The notes: generated from the sequence alone by a model not told the origin. A stretch of DNA of 24,152 nucleotides from L227-5C sp038209275 (GCA_038209275.1 JBBQXW010000085.1:1-24152), one strand, 5' to 3'. Shown: positions 1-7,652, counted from the stretch's first letter. Translations and numbers: made by a program.

Positions 1-1242
1 ACTACCTCTGAACTGAAGCTTCTCATAGAAAAAGTGGGTTACTTTGTCGCCAACATTGGGTTCACCTGGATGACCCCAGCCACTGGGTACTTCGCCCGCC
101 TTATCCCAACGCGCTTCACGATTGCGGTCGCGCTGGCTCAAACGGCGGAGTGGGCGAACAAAAGAGCCAGCCGTGCGAGAGATCGTACTAGAAATGAGTG
201 ACCCAGGGGGTGCCTTATAGAAAGGGGCGAACTTATCCGGGAAGCCGGGCATAGTACAGCCAATGCAAATACCGCCAGTGTTCATACAGCCGCCGACGTG
301 ATTAATTGCGCCTCGCGAGGTAATGTTGCACTGCACTACTGGCCCCCAGCAGCCGATTTCTACCAGACATTCTTTATCGCCATATTCCTGGGCGAAAGTG
401 CCTTCCTCGTAATATCCGGCGCGACCACACTGGCGATGCACCGTCTCTTTGAACATCCAGGCCGGACGGCCCAGTTCATCAAACTCCGGCAAAGGCCCCA
501 TTCCCTGCAAGAACATCAGCACCGTAGCTACCGTCTCGGTGAAATTATCGCCAACTGGAGAGCAACCGGGGATGTTAATCACTGGCAGACCTAAAGCGCT
601 GCGGTAATCCTTGCCCAGGTAATCCATCAGGCTCATCGAGCCAGTGACATTGCCCATTGCTGCCGGGATGCCGCCCCAGGTAGCACAAGTGCCAATGGCA
701 ATCGAGGCTGCCGCGCCAGGCGCTAAACGTTTAATCCATTCGGCGGACGGCACCGGCTTTGCTTCGTAGGAGTCGCCAATACCGCTCGTACCCATTGCCG
801 ACCAGTAGCCGCCGGTAGCGGCAGCCAGACTCTCGTCCGCAATCGAGCCTTCTGCAATTACCACATAAGGCGCATCTAGCTTACCTTCCCAGGCCCGGTG
901 AAACATTTCAATAAATTTCTCGCCAGCCTCAACCGATAATACAGGGTGAGAAAGGATAAGTTTGGGCAAGCCGGGAATGGTGCCATTGAGCAAATCTTCC
1001 ACTTTGGGGGCAGTCGCACCGAGAACCGCCACCGAGCAGCCGTCACAACTCATTCCTGCCAGCCAGAAAGCATAGACTTTTTCGAGCGGCCCTTTGAAAG
1101 GTGCTTGCTGCAAAACAGCCTGAGTTTCGGGAACGTTGCTTTCCGCTTCTTTGTGAGGAGCCAGTCCGCTTGGTTCGGCTGTCTGCGGGCCTGCCGGGGC
1201 GACTAGCGTATCAGCCGTTTGGCTAGGAGCTTTTACTGACAT
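1..1242 (-). CDS. [NiFe] uptake hydrogenase small subunit, group 1h-like (3' end outside window)
   Basis: Small, electron-transferring subunit of a membrane- or cytoplasm-associated H2-oxidising [NiFe] hydrogenase; it carries three FeS clusters from the NiFe large subunit to the acceptor. I translated it by hand: 414 codons from ATG at 1242 remain open to base 1, so the C-terminus is missing. An AAAGGAG ribosome site sits about 8 nt before the ATG. After an unconserved, signal-less N-tail (about 50 residues) come the proximal-cluster motif C66-D-G-C69, 'PGLPK', 'IGTCATWGGIP' and 'NIPGCSPVGDNF'. The medial/distal cluster block follows: 'TVHRQCGRAGYYEEGTFA', 'CLVEIGCWGPVVQCN', 'GGCMNTGGICIGCTMPGFPD'. 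This order and wording match the actinobacterial high-affinity (Hhy/Huc, group 1h) small subunits as I remember them. The lack of a Tat signal also fits that group. It lies 29 nt after the CooC-like gene, probably the same operon; the large subunit should lie beyond the left edge. Confidence 0.9.
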   Translation of the reverse strand, partial: MSVKAPSQTADTLVAPAGPQTAEPSGLAPHKEAESNVPETQAVLQQAPFKGPLEKVYAFWLAGMSCDGCSVAVLGATAPKVEDLLNGTIPGLPKLILSHPVLSVEAGEKFIEMFHRAWEGKLDAPYVVIAEGSIADESLAAATGGYWSAMGTSGIGDSYEAKPVPSAEWIKRLAPGAAASIAIGTCATWGGIPAAMGNVTGSMSLMDYLGKDYRSALGLPVINIPGCSPVGDNFTETVATVLMFLQGMGPLPEFDELGRPAWMFKETVHRQCGRAGYYEEGTFAQEYGDKECLVEIGCWGPVVQCNITSRGAINHVGGCMNTGGICIGCTMPGFPDKFAPFYKAPPGSLISSTISRTAGSFVRPLRRLSQRDRNREARWDKAGEVPSGWGHPGEPNVGDKVTHFFYEKLQFRGS

Positions 1243-1271
1243 CTTGCTTACTCCTTTGGTGTGGTGGGCTA

Positions 1272-2072
1272 CTAAGTTAGCGAACCCGATAATTGCGGTG
1301 ACGAAGTAGCCATTAGCTTGTTCATCAGGGCTTCGACCTCATGTACATAAGCCGAGTTCGGTGCAGCATCCAAAATAGGCGTGCCACTTTGGTCAGCTTC
1401 TAATACTTCGTTATCGAAATGGAAGGCACTGATAAGCTCAAAATCTCGCTCGGCACAATAGCGGCGGATTGCTTCTTCGTCGCGGGCGGTGCGTACTTTA
1501 TTGGCTACAACATAAACCTGTTTGATGCCCAAGTCACGGGCCAGAGGGACAGTACGGTTGACCGTTTCGAGAGAGCGGTAGTAGGGTTCGGTGACAACCA
1601 GCATTACGTCAGTGTGGCGCACAGTACCCCGGCTCATGTGTTCGACTGAGGCTTCCATATCTACAATTGTAAGTTGGTTAGAGTTTTCGATCAGTTGGCT
1701 CAACATGTTACGCACGGTAGCATGAGCGCCGCAGAGTCAGCCTTTTCCGGCGTGGTCAACTCGCCCGGTTAGCACCAACCGAATATTGTCAGGAGCAGCT
1801 ACTCCATACTTAGTGGTAATATCATTAATTGGTTCCGTTAGAAACGGCTGATTATTACCTGCATCATCGGGGCGTTCTTTAATAATATCGCGGGGTAGTG
1901 GCTGAAGTGATGCCAGATTAGCTTGATTTACTCCTAAAGCTATCCCTAAATTCGGATTAGGGTCGCCATCTATGGTAAGAACCGAAAAACCCCGCCGGGC
2001 AAAAAGCCGGGCGAGTGTTGCACTCAGCGTCGTTTTCCCTGAGCCACCTTTACCAGAAATTGCTATCCTCAT
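1272..2072 (-). CDS. CooC-like nickel-insertion ATPase with in-frame TGA, candidate selenoprotein
   Basis: MinD/ArsA-class P-loop ATPase of the CooC type, which delivers nickel to metalloenzymes as an ATP-driven dimer. The frame from ATG 2072 (AGGAGG, 9-nt spacing) to TAG 1272 is 267 codons and is interrupted once, by TGA at 1737-1739 (codon 112). Before it: deviant Walker A 'KGGSGKTT' (residues 8-15) and 'IDGDPNPNLGIALG'. After it, in the same frame: 'TIVDMEASVEHMSRGT' (Walker B region), 'VVTEPYYRSLET' and 'VVANKV'. CooC proteins have a nickel-binding CxC motif here ('GEGCxC', Cys112/Cys114 in Carboxydothermus CooC1 as I recall). This gene reads 'GKG-TGA-Leu-Cys114-Gly', so the TGA stands in place of the first Cys and the second is kept. 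The frame beyond is undamaged for 154 codons, and a hairpin starts 9 nt after the TGA. I infer selenocysteine; a point-nonsense mutation (TGC or TGT to TGA) or sequencing error is the alternative. Gene next downstream: hydrogenase small subunit. Confidence 0.75.
1698..1727 (-). promoter_or_regulatory. Putative bacterial SECIS hairpin after the CooC TGA codon
   Basis: On the minus strand, just 3' of the TGA (1739-1737), bases 1727-1698 can fold. GCU pairs with AGC at the base, then CAUG with CAUG, a C/A mismatch, and UAC with GUA, closing a five-base loop CGUGC at 1716-1712. A 3-nt bulge (UUG) lies on the 3' side. The apical loop begins about 20 nt after the UGA and has a G as its second base. 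As I recall, bacterial SECIS models ask for a loop roughly 16-37 nt from the UGA with an early G. The fold is by eye only, with no energy calculated, and SECIS sequences vary greatly, so this supports the selenocysteine reading without proving it. Confidence 0.45.
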
Positions 2073-2335
2073 TGAGCAAAACCTCCTGTGGTTATCCTAC
2101 GAAACTTCTATGCTTTTCAGATTTATATTTTTTGAAATTGTGTTAAACCGATTGTAAAAACCAAAATATGTCGAGAAAGCCTGGAAAGAACAGTTTATCT
2201 TAAATTTTACGTATTCTACCACAATTCTCAATTTTGAAAAGAGCTATTCGCACCAAGCTGGTAAACTCACGATATAGTTTTCTGATTAGCGCAAAGAAAA
2301 ACAAATAAACCGAGCCAGGCTTAACCATCCTTTTC
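2073..2335. other. AT-rich leader upstream of the hydrogenase operon
   Basis: This AT-rich stretch should hold the promoter of the cooC-like/hydrogenase operon (minus strand). The AGGAGG ribosome site lies just above 2072. TATAAAT- and TTTACA-like words occur, but not at a convincing -35/-10 spacing, so I do not call a promoter. No palindrome or RNA gene stands out. Confidence 0.4.
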
Positions 2336-2548
2336 TCAAACCGTAATGGCATTGCCCCGGTAAATCCGCGAGCGATAGCGACTCTCTTCCAGGTTGGGTA
2401 GCGGAGCAGCCGTAAGTAGCACCGCATTTATAAAGCGGAGCAGTTCTTCCTCTTCCTCGGAAAAGTTGCGCGGCTCTTCGTCCCTGGCTCGGTGCGCGAA
2501 ACAACCCTGAACGCCTGCCGCGGGGCTGGTTTTGAGCCACGCATTGTG
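2336..2548 (-). pseudogene. Possible remnant of a GAF-domain-like protein
   Basis: One minus frame is open from just after a TAG (2549-2551) to TGA 2336 and reads 'GCFAHRARDEEPRNFSEEE', then 'ELLRFINAVLL' and 'NLEESRYRSRIYRGNAIT'. The 'PRNFSEEEEELLRF' stretch resembles the end of GAF domains ('pR.fs.eE..lL..'). There is no start codon with a ribosome site, and the rest of a domain is missing. It lies back to back with a LysR fragment, so debris is more likely than a working gene. The resemblance rests on one short motif and could be chance. Confidence 0.25.
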
Positions 2549-2775
2549 CTAAACGGTGGGGCTTATTAAAGTTGGCTGAGGCGGGGCTAGGGGTAGCAGT
2601 GATGCCTAAATCGGCGTTAGTGGGAAAAGAACGGCTGGCCGTCCTGCGGCTGCAAGAACCATCCTTATGGCGGACGATGGCACTGGCCTCGCGGGAAGAC
2701 CGGGCGCTTACTCCGGCGGCATTAGCTCTCCGTATTTTTTTGGAAGAACACCTGTCAGTAACTGCTATCCGCTAG
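2536..2775 (+). pseudogene. LysR-family regulator, C-terminal fragment
   Basis: From 2536 (after an in-frame TGA) to TAG 2775 the plus frame reads 'WGLLKLAEAGLGVAVMPKSA', then 'LAVLRLQEPSLWRTMALASR' and 'LTPAALALRIFLEEHL'. This is the last quarter of a LysR substrate-binding domain; the usual wording is 'LVEAGLGVALLP...L.EP.L.R...L..R..R.LSPAA..F..fL'. The winged-helix DNA-binding domain and most of the effector domain are absent, with no ribosome site near the possible TTG at 2572. A 5'-truncated, non-functional remnant is the best reading. It ends 48 nt before the convergent end of the Gfo/Idh/MocA operon. Confidence 0.6.
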
Positions 2776-2823
2776 ATTAGACCTCGAAACAAGCTTTTGC
2801 CTCTCCTCTATACATAGCAACCA

Positions 2824-3846
2824 CTAATTTCGTCTTAGCAACACTGCTCTAGCCTGAGCTTGTAGAGCCAGTTTTGAGGCCAGGAAGCAATGCTGTTGAG
2901 TCATAGCCGTTTCGGTTCGATTTCTAATATCATCGAGTAACTGGTTGGCAAATGGCGTTTCAATCCCTTCACAATTCTCGTAATGAACTCCTTTGCTATC
3001 CACCAGTAAAAGATGATTCGCTCCGCGCCGTCCGCCCAGGTCGAGCTGCTTCCGCACTTCAATATAGCCTTCAGTGCCAATCACGGTCAAACGGGTATCG
3101 CCAAAGGTCGGCAATCCGGCAGGTGTGAACCAGTCTACCCGCACGTAACCACTACAATTGTCCCCACGCAAAACCACATCCCCAAAATCTTCCAATTCAG
3201 GATACTCTGGGTGATGGTAGTTCGCTACCTGCGAGAAAACTACTTCTGGCGACTGCGCCCCCGTAAAATATAAAAACTGATCCATCTGGTGTGAAGCAAT
3301 ATCAGTCAGGATGCCGCCATATTTTTCTCTCTCAAAGAACCAATCTGGTCGGTTAGCCAGGTTAATCTTGTGCGGGCCGAGTCCGATAGTCTGGACTACT
3401 TCGCCGATAACCCCGTTTCTGACCAACTCCCCAGCTCGCAGAGTGGCCGGGTTAGCCAACCTTTCGGCATAAAATACCGAATAAATCTGGTTGGTTTCGG
3501 CCTGTACCCGTTGGGCTTCAGTCAGTTGCTCCAGGGTAGTGAAGCCCGGTTTGTCAGATAAGAAGTCTTTATCGTGACGCATGACTTCCACTCCTAAAGG
3601 AGCGCGTTGATTTGGAATAGCTGCCGAGGTGACAAGCTGGATAGTCGGGTCTTCCAAAATTTGCTGGGCCGAACTGGTCTGAACGGCCTGGGGATAGGCT
3701 CTAGCAAAAGCATGTGCCAAATTTTCTTCCGAAGCATAAAAAGCGACCAGTTCGGCCCCTGCATCCACCAAAATTTTCACCTGGTCATAAATGTGGCCGT
3801 GGTTCAAACCTATCACGGCAAACCTGACTTTAGATTGACTTGTCAC
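2824..3846 (-). CDS. Gfo/Idh/MocA family NAD(P)-dependent sugar oxidoreductase
   Basis: Cytoplasmic dehydrogenase of 340 residues, normal for the family, predicted to oxidise or reduce a ring hydroxyl or keto group of a sugar or cyclitol. The N-terminal Rossmann fold begins 'VRFAVIGLNHGHIYDQ', an atypical nucleotide loop (GLNHGH in place of GxGxxA). The lysine motif is 'SDKPGF' (K99). The C-terminal catalytic segment is 'GGILTDIASHQMDQFLYFTG' with D182 and H186. The start is a GTG whose GTGA overlaps the TGA stop of the upstream gene, so the two are probably translationally coupled. It is the last gene of the amino-sugar array and no clear terminator follows. The substrate is unknown; a partner step with the neighbouring Gfo enzyme and DegT aminotransferase is inference. 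Confidence 0.85.
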   Translation of the reverse strand: MTSQSKVRFAVIGLNHGHIYDQVKILVDAGAELVAFYASEENLAHAFARAYPQAVQTSSAQQILEDPTIQLVTSAAIPNQRAPLGVEVMRHDKDFLSDKPGFTTLEQLTEAQRVQAETNQIYSVFYAERLANPATLRAGELVRNGVIGEVVQTIGLGPHKINLANRPDWFFEREKYGGILTDIASHQMDQFLYFTGAQSPEVVFSQVANYHHPEYPELEDFGDVVLRGDNCSGYVRVDWFTPAGLPTFGDTRLTVIGTEGYIEVRKQLDLGGRRGANHLLLVDSKGVHYENCEGIETPFANQLLDDIRNRTETAMTQQHCFLASKLALQAQARAVLLRRN

Positions 3847-4904
3847 GTAAAAGCTTCCTTCGCAGGTGTATCTACTAAAAATACTTCCCGGCCTTCCCGG
3901 GCCGATTGGTAAACTGCTTGGATGATTTCCAGTGGTCTGCGACCATCCTCGCCCGTGATGGCTGGGTTCCGCTGCTCCCGGAAGGCCATTACCATATCGG
4001 CTATCTGGTAGCCATGACCCCGATAAGTAATGTCACCAGGACTTTTAGCCCCGGTTTCGCCTGGCGTATCGTCAATCTGAGCGAGAGCTTCCTTTGGTGG
4101 CGATTTAACTTCCCAAACTTTGAATTTGCCTGCTTCCAAAACAGCCGTACCGTTGCGTCCAGTAATTTCCAACCGTTCTGGCAGGCCGGGAAAGTGCATA
4201 GTTGAAGCTTCCAGCAGTCCAACCGCCCCGTTTTCAAAAGTTAGCATAGCGAGAACTAAATCTTCTACCTCGATATTATGGGCAGCAGTTCGGGTCATGG
4301 CCCGGACGCTTTTTACCGGGCCGACCAACCACTGCAATACATCCACGTAGTGAATACCCTGGTTCATCAGAGCGCCGCCACCATCCAGCCGATAAGTCCC
4401 GCGCCAGGGCGCACTATCGTAATATTCCTGGCTCCGATACCACTTGATAAATACGTCCGCCGAAAGCAGTTCTCCAAAGTAACCCGCCTGGATCGCTTTT
4501 CGCAGGTGTTGCACGTTCGGTTCAAAGCGGCGTTGCGAAATAACCGCCAGTTTTACCCCGGCTTTGCGGCAAACTTCGATCAGGCGGTCAGCCGCTTCCA
4601 GATTTACTTCCAGGGGCTTTTCGACCATGACATGCTTTCCGGCCTGAGCCGCCGCTATGCCAAAACGGGCGTGGTCGCCACTGGGTGTGCAAATATTGAC
4701 TACTGAAAGTCCCGGATGAGCCAGGAAAGCGTCCAACTCGGTATAGGACTGACCGCCGCCATACTGGGCCATAAAGTCCACCGCCCGACCAGGATGGGTG
4801 CCAAGCCCGGCTACCAATTTTGCACCAGGGGTAGCCCGGATAGCCTGGGCGTGCTTATGGGCAATATTACCCAGGCCGATAATGCCAAACCCGATTTCGG
4901 CCAT
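3843..4904 (-). CDS. Gfo/Idh/MocA family oxidoreductase
   Basis: Second NAD(P)-dependent sugar/cyclitol dehydrogenase of the array, 353 residues. The Rossmann motif is 'GIIGLGNIAHKH', a proper GxGxxA-type loop. The conserved 'VMVEKPLEV' carries K96, and 'GGGALMNQGIHYVDVLQWLVG' holds the catalytic H185 and nearby D188. I start at ATG 4904 because AGAAGG (4917-4912) stands 7 nt upstream. An in-frame ATG at 4910 would be only 1 nt from that site, and a longer frame to 4937 has no ribosome site. It overlaps the next gene by 4 nt and follows the DegT gene by 36 nt. Two different Gfo enzymes beside an aminotransferase recall pathways that oxidise a hydroxyl and exchange it for an amino group, or the reverse, but the substrate cannot be read from sequence. 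Confidence 0.87.
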   Translation of the reverse strand: MAEIGFGIIGLGNIAHKHAQAIRATPGAKLVAGLGTHPGRAVDFMAQYGGGQSYTELDAFLAHPGLSVVNICTPSGDHARFGIAAAQAGKHVMVEKPLEVNLEAADRLIEVCRKAGVKLAVISQRRFEPNVQHLRKAIQAGYFGELLSADVFIKWYRSQEYYDSAPWRGTYRLDGGGALMNQGIHYVDVLQWLVGPVKSVRAMTRTAAHNIEVEDLVLAMLTFENGAVGLLEASTMHFPGLPERLEITGRNGTAVLEAGKFKVWEVKSPPKEALAQIDDTPGETGAKSPGDITYRGHGYQIADMVMAFREQRNPAITGEDGRRPLEIIQAVYQSAREGREVFLVDTPAKEAFT

Positions 4905-4940
4905 GTTCATACCTTCTAGTGAAAATAAAATGGTCAAGAT

Positions 4941-6215
4941 TTATTTTCCACTCTTTAACTTTTCCCGGTTGTGCCGGACTTTTTCCAGAACTTCCAGCAA
5001 ACGATAGGTATCCTGCTCCGTTCCCAGCAAGACCCGCTGAATAAACCAGACTACCTCGGCTACCGCCCGGCGGGAATGTGGCACTTCTTCGCTTGTAACA
5101 CGCCCGGCGGTTCGTTCACCGTGGAAGACCGGCTGGTCGTCCAGAACCATTGGGTAGCCAGTACTGCAAGGTACGCCCTCGGCCACCAGAGCTTCCACGA
5201 AGCGTTCCCTGGCAAGACCATCGAGCGCTTCAGGATTGTAGCGTGTAACATAAATATGGTAGGCGTGGCTGGTAGCATCAGGCGTTCGACCAATCGGTAT
5301 CAGTCCTAATTGTGGATTAGCCCGCAACTCGCGGTCTAAAATGGCCGCGTTGGTCTGGCGCAATTCCAACTGGGTCGTCAGCCGTTCCAGTTGGGCGAGT
5401 AAAATAGCCCCCTGGAAACCAGTCATGCGGTAGTTAGCACCGAGGACGTAATGCTCATACCATTTCCCGCCCTTTTTACGGCCCTGATTGGTTAGACCCC
5501 AGACTTTGTCAGCCAAATCTTCATTGCTGGTGATAATTATGCCGCCTTCCCCGGCAGTCATGTTCTTGGATGCCTGAAAACTAAAACTACCCAAATCACC
5601 CCAACTTCCAACGGGCTTTTGCTGGAAAGCCGCCCCGTGAGCCTGGGCCGCATCTTCCAGCAAAATCAGGTTATTTTTCTGACAGATTTCCTTCAGACCA
5701 GCCAGGTTAGCCGGGTGTCCGGCGAAATGGACTGGCATAACCGCCCGTGTCCGGCTTGTAATGGCTGCTTCAACCGCCGCCGGGTCTAATGTCAGGCTGG
5801 TAGGCTCAATATCGGCGAAACGCAACGAAGCCCCCGCCAGCAAAACCGAAGACGCGCTGGCAAAAAAAGTATAAGATGGTACAATAACCTCGTCCGCCGG
5901 GTTTTCGCCGATACCACACGCCTGCAAAGCCGCCACCAGCGAAATTGTGCCGTTAACCATCGCAATACCATACCGAGTGCCGTGCCGGGCGGCAAATTTT
6001 TCCTCAAAGGCTGGTATGAGCGGATTGTAACCGCCCCATTCGCCGCTGTGCAAAACTTCCAGCAGCCCAGCTTCTTCTTCTGGGCCGGATTGAGGCCAGG
6101 CCGGAAAAGCCGGGGCCTCAGTCTTGCCGCCAAATAAGGCTAGTTCGCCCCCGGCTACACTTGAACGGACGGTCATACTTCTATTTGTATTTGTATTTGT
6201 ATTTGAAGTTGGCAT
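4941..6215 (-). CDS. DegT/DnrJ/EryC1/StrS-type PLP aminotransferase
   Basis: PLP-dependent aminotransferase acting on keto-sugars or keto-cyclitols, 424 residues (usual for the family about 370-430). Visible motifs: 'WGGYNPLIPAFEEKFAARHG', 'VNGTISLVAAL' (phosphate site), 'DEVIVPSYTFFAS', 'LLEDAAQAHGA' with the PLP-ring Asp188, and 'GSFSFQASKNMTAGEGG' with the Schiff-base Lys217. The chosen ATG (6215) has a GAGAGGGAGAGGA purine tract about 11 nt upstream. The N-terminus contains an odd Asn-Thr run encoded by a hexanucleotide repeat (6182-6205); an alternative ATG at 6176 lacks a ribosome site. It lies 24 nt after the ceramidase-like gene, in the same operon. In this catabolic setting it may remove or move an amino group on an imported amino sugar; this direction is inferred. 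Confidence 0.9.
   Translation of the reverse strand: MPTSNTNTNTNRSMTVRSSVAGGELALFGGKTEAPAFPAWPQSGPEEEAGLLEVLHSGEWGGYNPLIPAFEEKFAARHGTRYGIAMVNGTISLVAALQACGIGENPADEVIVPSYTFFASASSVLLAGASLRFADIEPTSLTLDPAAVEAAITSRTRAVMPVHFAGHPANLAGLKEICQKNNLILLEDAAQAHGAAFQQKPVGSWGDLGSFSFQASKNMTAGEGGIIITSNEDLADKVWGLTNQGRKKGGKWYEHYVLGANYRMTGFQGAILLAQLERLTTQLELRQTNAAILDRELRANPQLGLIPIGRTPDATSHAYHIYVTRYNPEALDGLARERFVEALVAEGVPCSTGYPMVLDDQPVFHGERTAGRVTSEEVPHSRRAVAEVVWFIQRVLLGTEQDTYRLLEVLEKVRHNREKLKSGK
6182..6205. repeat. Hexanucleotide tandem repeat (TATTTG)x4
   Basis: Four perfect copies of TATTTG on the plus strand, inside the start of the DegT gene, where they encode alternating Asn-Thr. Because the unit is 6 nt, copy changes would alter length without breaking the frame. 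Confidence 0.9.
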
Positions 6216-6239
6216 AGGTTTATCTGTCCTCTCCCTCTC

Positions 6240-7607
6240 CTATTTCTTTATAATTTCTTGCAAAAGGGCGCTGGCGGTCGCTCCGATTTGCTCCCCTACT
6301 TGTCGGTTGAAAGGGCCAGGATAGCCATAATAGCGATAGGCCGTGGCCGCTTCATAATCCTTGCGGTCAAAGGCATCCTGGGTCGGGTAATAACCGTAAT
6401 CGCCATTGGTGTAGCCCAACACCCAGGCTTCTTGCCCAAGCTGGCTGGCTTTGGCTTTGAGGGCCAGCCCATATTCAACGTACAGTTCGCCCGGTACAGC
6501 TAACCAGGTAAGCCGACCTAGCCGGGTCGCGCTCAAAGTAGCCTGGATAGGCGGCCAGACCGGGTCGAGCTTTTCCTGGAGCATTGCGTCGCACCAACGC
6601 AATAAAACCATAGCGTCGGCCTGGTTATTCGTATCGCCAGTCGCCAAAATTGCTTCTTTTTCGGCCTGGAAACTACCGACCATAGCCGGAGTAGCCCATA
6701 GCGCCGCGTCCCATTCCAGATTCACTTTTTCATTCAGCACCGGGATAACCGGCCCTACCTCCAATCGGTGTTCCGCCGGTGAAGCCTGAATAGTGGTCAG
6801 CGCTTGGAGAGCGGCTTTGCCAACATTGCCGCCCAGCTTTTCGGCTTCCTCATAGGTTCGTAAGCTCAGACCAGTAGCTGTCATGCTGCTTTTGGCGGTG
6901 TGTCCGGCATTGATATTGCCACAAGCGCCCTGAGTAAAAAGAATCCGTTCAGGAGATAGCCCGGTGGTCTGGGCAATTAGCTGGTTAGTATAAAAAGGGT
7001 AATCCGCCGTATAAAGTAAATTTTTAGGGCCAAGCACAGTCGGATGACAGGTGTAATTCAGCACGACTCCTAGCAATTCGCTGGTGGTCGGATCGGTAGC
7101 CGCCAGGACACCTACACTAGCATCTAGTGGGCCATCCGGCACGTTGCGATTTTTTCCGGCACTCTCGGCCTGAGCCTCCGCCAGATGCAGGTAAGCCGGA
7201 GTCGTTTCTCGGACGGCCTGAGTGCAAGCATCGGCTACCCGGCCCACAATAGAATCGAGGTAAGCTTTATCGGGGCGGCCCAAAAATTCATGGTCAAGGG
7301 TAGCTGGCCCGCCGTGAGTATGTGAACAAGCCAGCAGTACGCGCTCGGCTGGAATTTGAAACCTTTCTTGCACCGCCTGTTTTATTTGTTCAACCAGCGC
7401 CTGCGAAAGACCGATAAGGTCAAAGGTTATCAACAGCAAACTAGAATCCAGCCCTTGTGCTTCTTCCATATAAAAAATCCGAGCCAAAAGCGAATCGTGA
7501 GTGCCGATAGCCCGTTCAGTTCGGGCGCTAAACCCGGTCATTTCCAGGCCGGGCGGCGGGGTCAGGTCTACCGCGCCAAAGCCAACATTAATCGCTAAAT
7601 CACTCAT
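6240..7607 (-). CDS. Neutral/alkaline ceramidase-like (N-terminal domain) hydrolase
   Basis: 455-residue protein of the neutral/alkaline non-lysosomal ceramidase N-terminal-domain family, zinc-dependent amidases. It opens 'INVGFGAVDLTPPPGLEMTG', the typical start, with no signal peptide, so it is probably cytoplasmic. The zinc/catalytic signature 'LLACSHTHGGP' gives H96 and H98; 'NYTCHPTVLG' gives H188; 'TADYPFYTNQL' and 'TQGACGNINAGH' (residues 226-236) match the remaining active-site blocks. The C-terminal immunoglobulin-like domain of true ceramidases is absent. Such short forms are common in bacterial carbohydrate clusters and need not act on ceramide. With a PIG-L deacetylase 45 nt upstream and the aminotransferase 24 nt downstream, an amide- or ester-cleaving step on an acylated amino sugar is plausible but unproven. 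Confidence 0.8.
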   Translation of the reverse strand: MSDLAINVGFGAVDLTPPPGLEMTGFSARTERAIGTHDSLLARIFYMEEAQGLDSSLLLITFDLIGLSQALVEQIKQAVQERFQIPAERVLLACSHTHGGPATLDHEFLGRPDKAYLDSIVGRVADACTQAVRETTPAYLHLAEAQAESAGKNRNVPDGPLDASVGVLAATDPTTSELLGVVLNYTCHPTVLGPKNLLYTADYPFYTNQLIAQTTGLSPERILFTQGACGNINAGHTAKSSMTATGLSLRTYEEAEKLGGNVGKAALQALTTIQASPAEHRLEVGPVIPVLNEKVNLEWDAALWATPAMVGSFQAEKEAILATGDTNNQADAMVLLRWCDAMLQEKLDPVWPPIQATLSATRLGRLTWLAVPGELYVEYGLALKAKASQLGQEAWVLGYTNGDYGYYPTQDAFDRKDYEAATAYRYYGYPGPFNRQVGEQIGATASALLQEIIKK

Positions 7608-7652
7608 TGGTTACTCTTTCAAACTTTTATTCTTAGAATTATTCTTTTATTT

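Noticed and set aside
298..1206. Plus-strand open frames over the hydrogenase gene
   Set aside because: They are antisense to the long minus-strand hydrogenase frame, which has clear FeS-cluster motifs; the plus frames lack recognisable motifs and ribosome sites.
1272..1715. Two separate genes (111 and 147 residues) in place of one CooC-like gene
   Set aside because: The second frame has no ribosome site at its GTG start (1715), both parts are in the same frame, and together they make exactly one CooC-length protein.
1737..1739. TGA read as Trp or Gly through a variant genetic code
   Set aside because: Other genes in the window end in TGA at the expected place (nagB at 14495, the Gfo gene at 3843), and no other conserved position is encoded by TGA.
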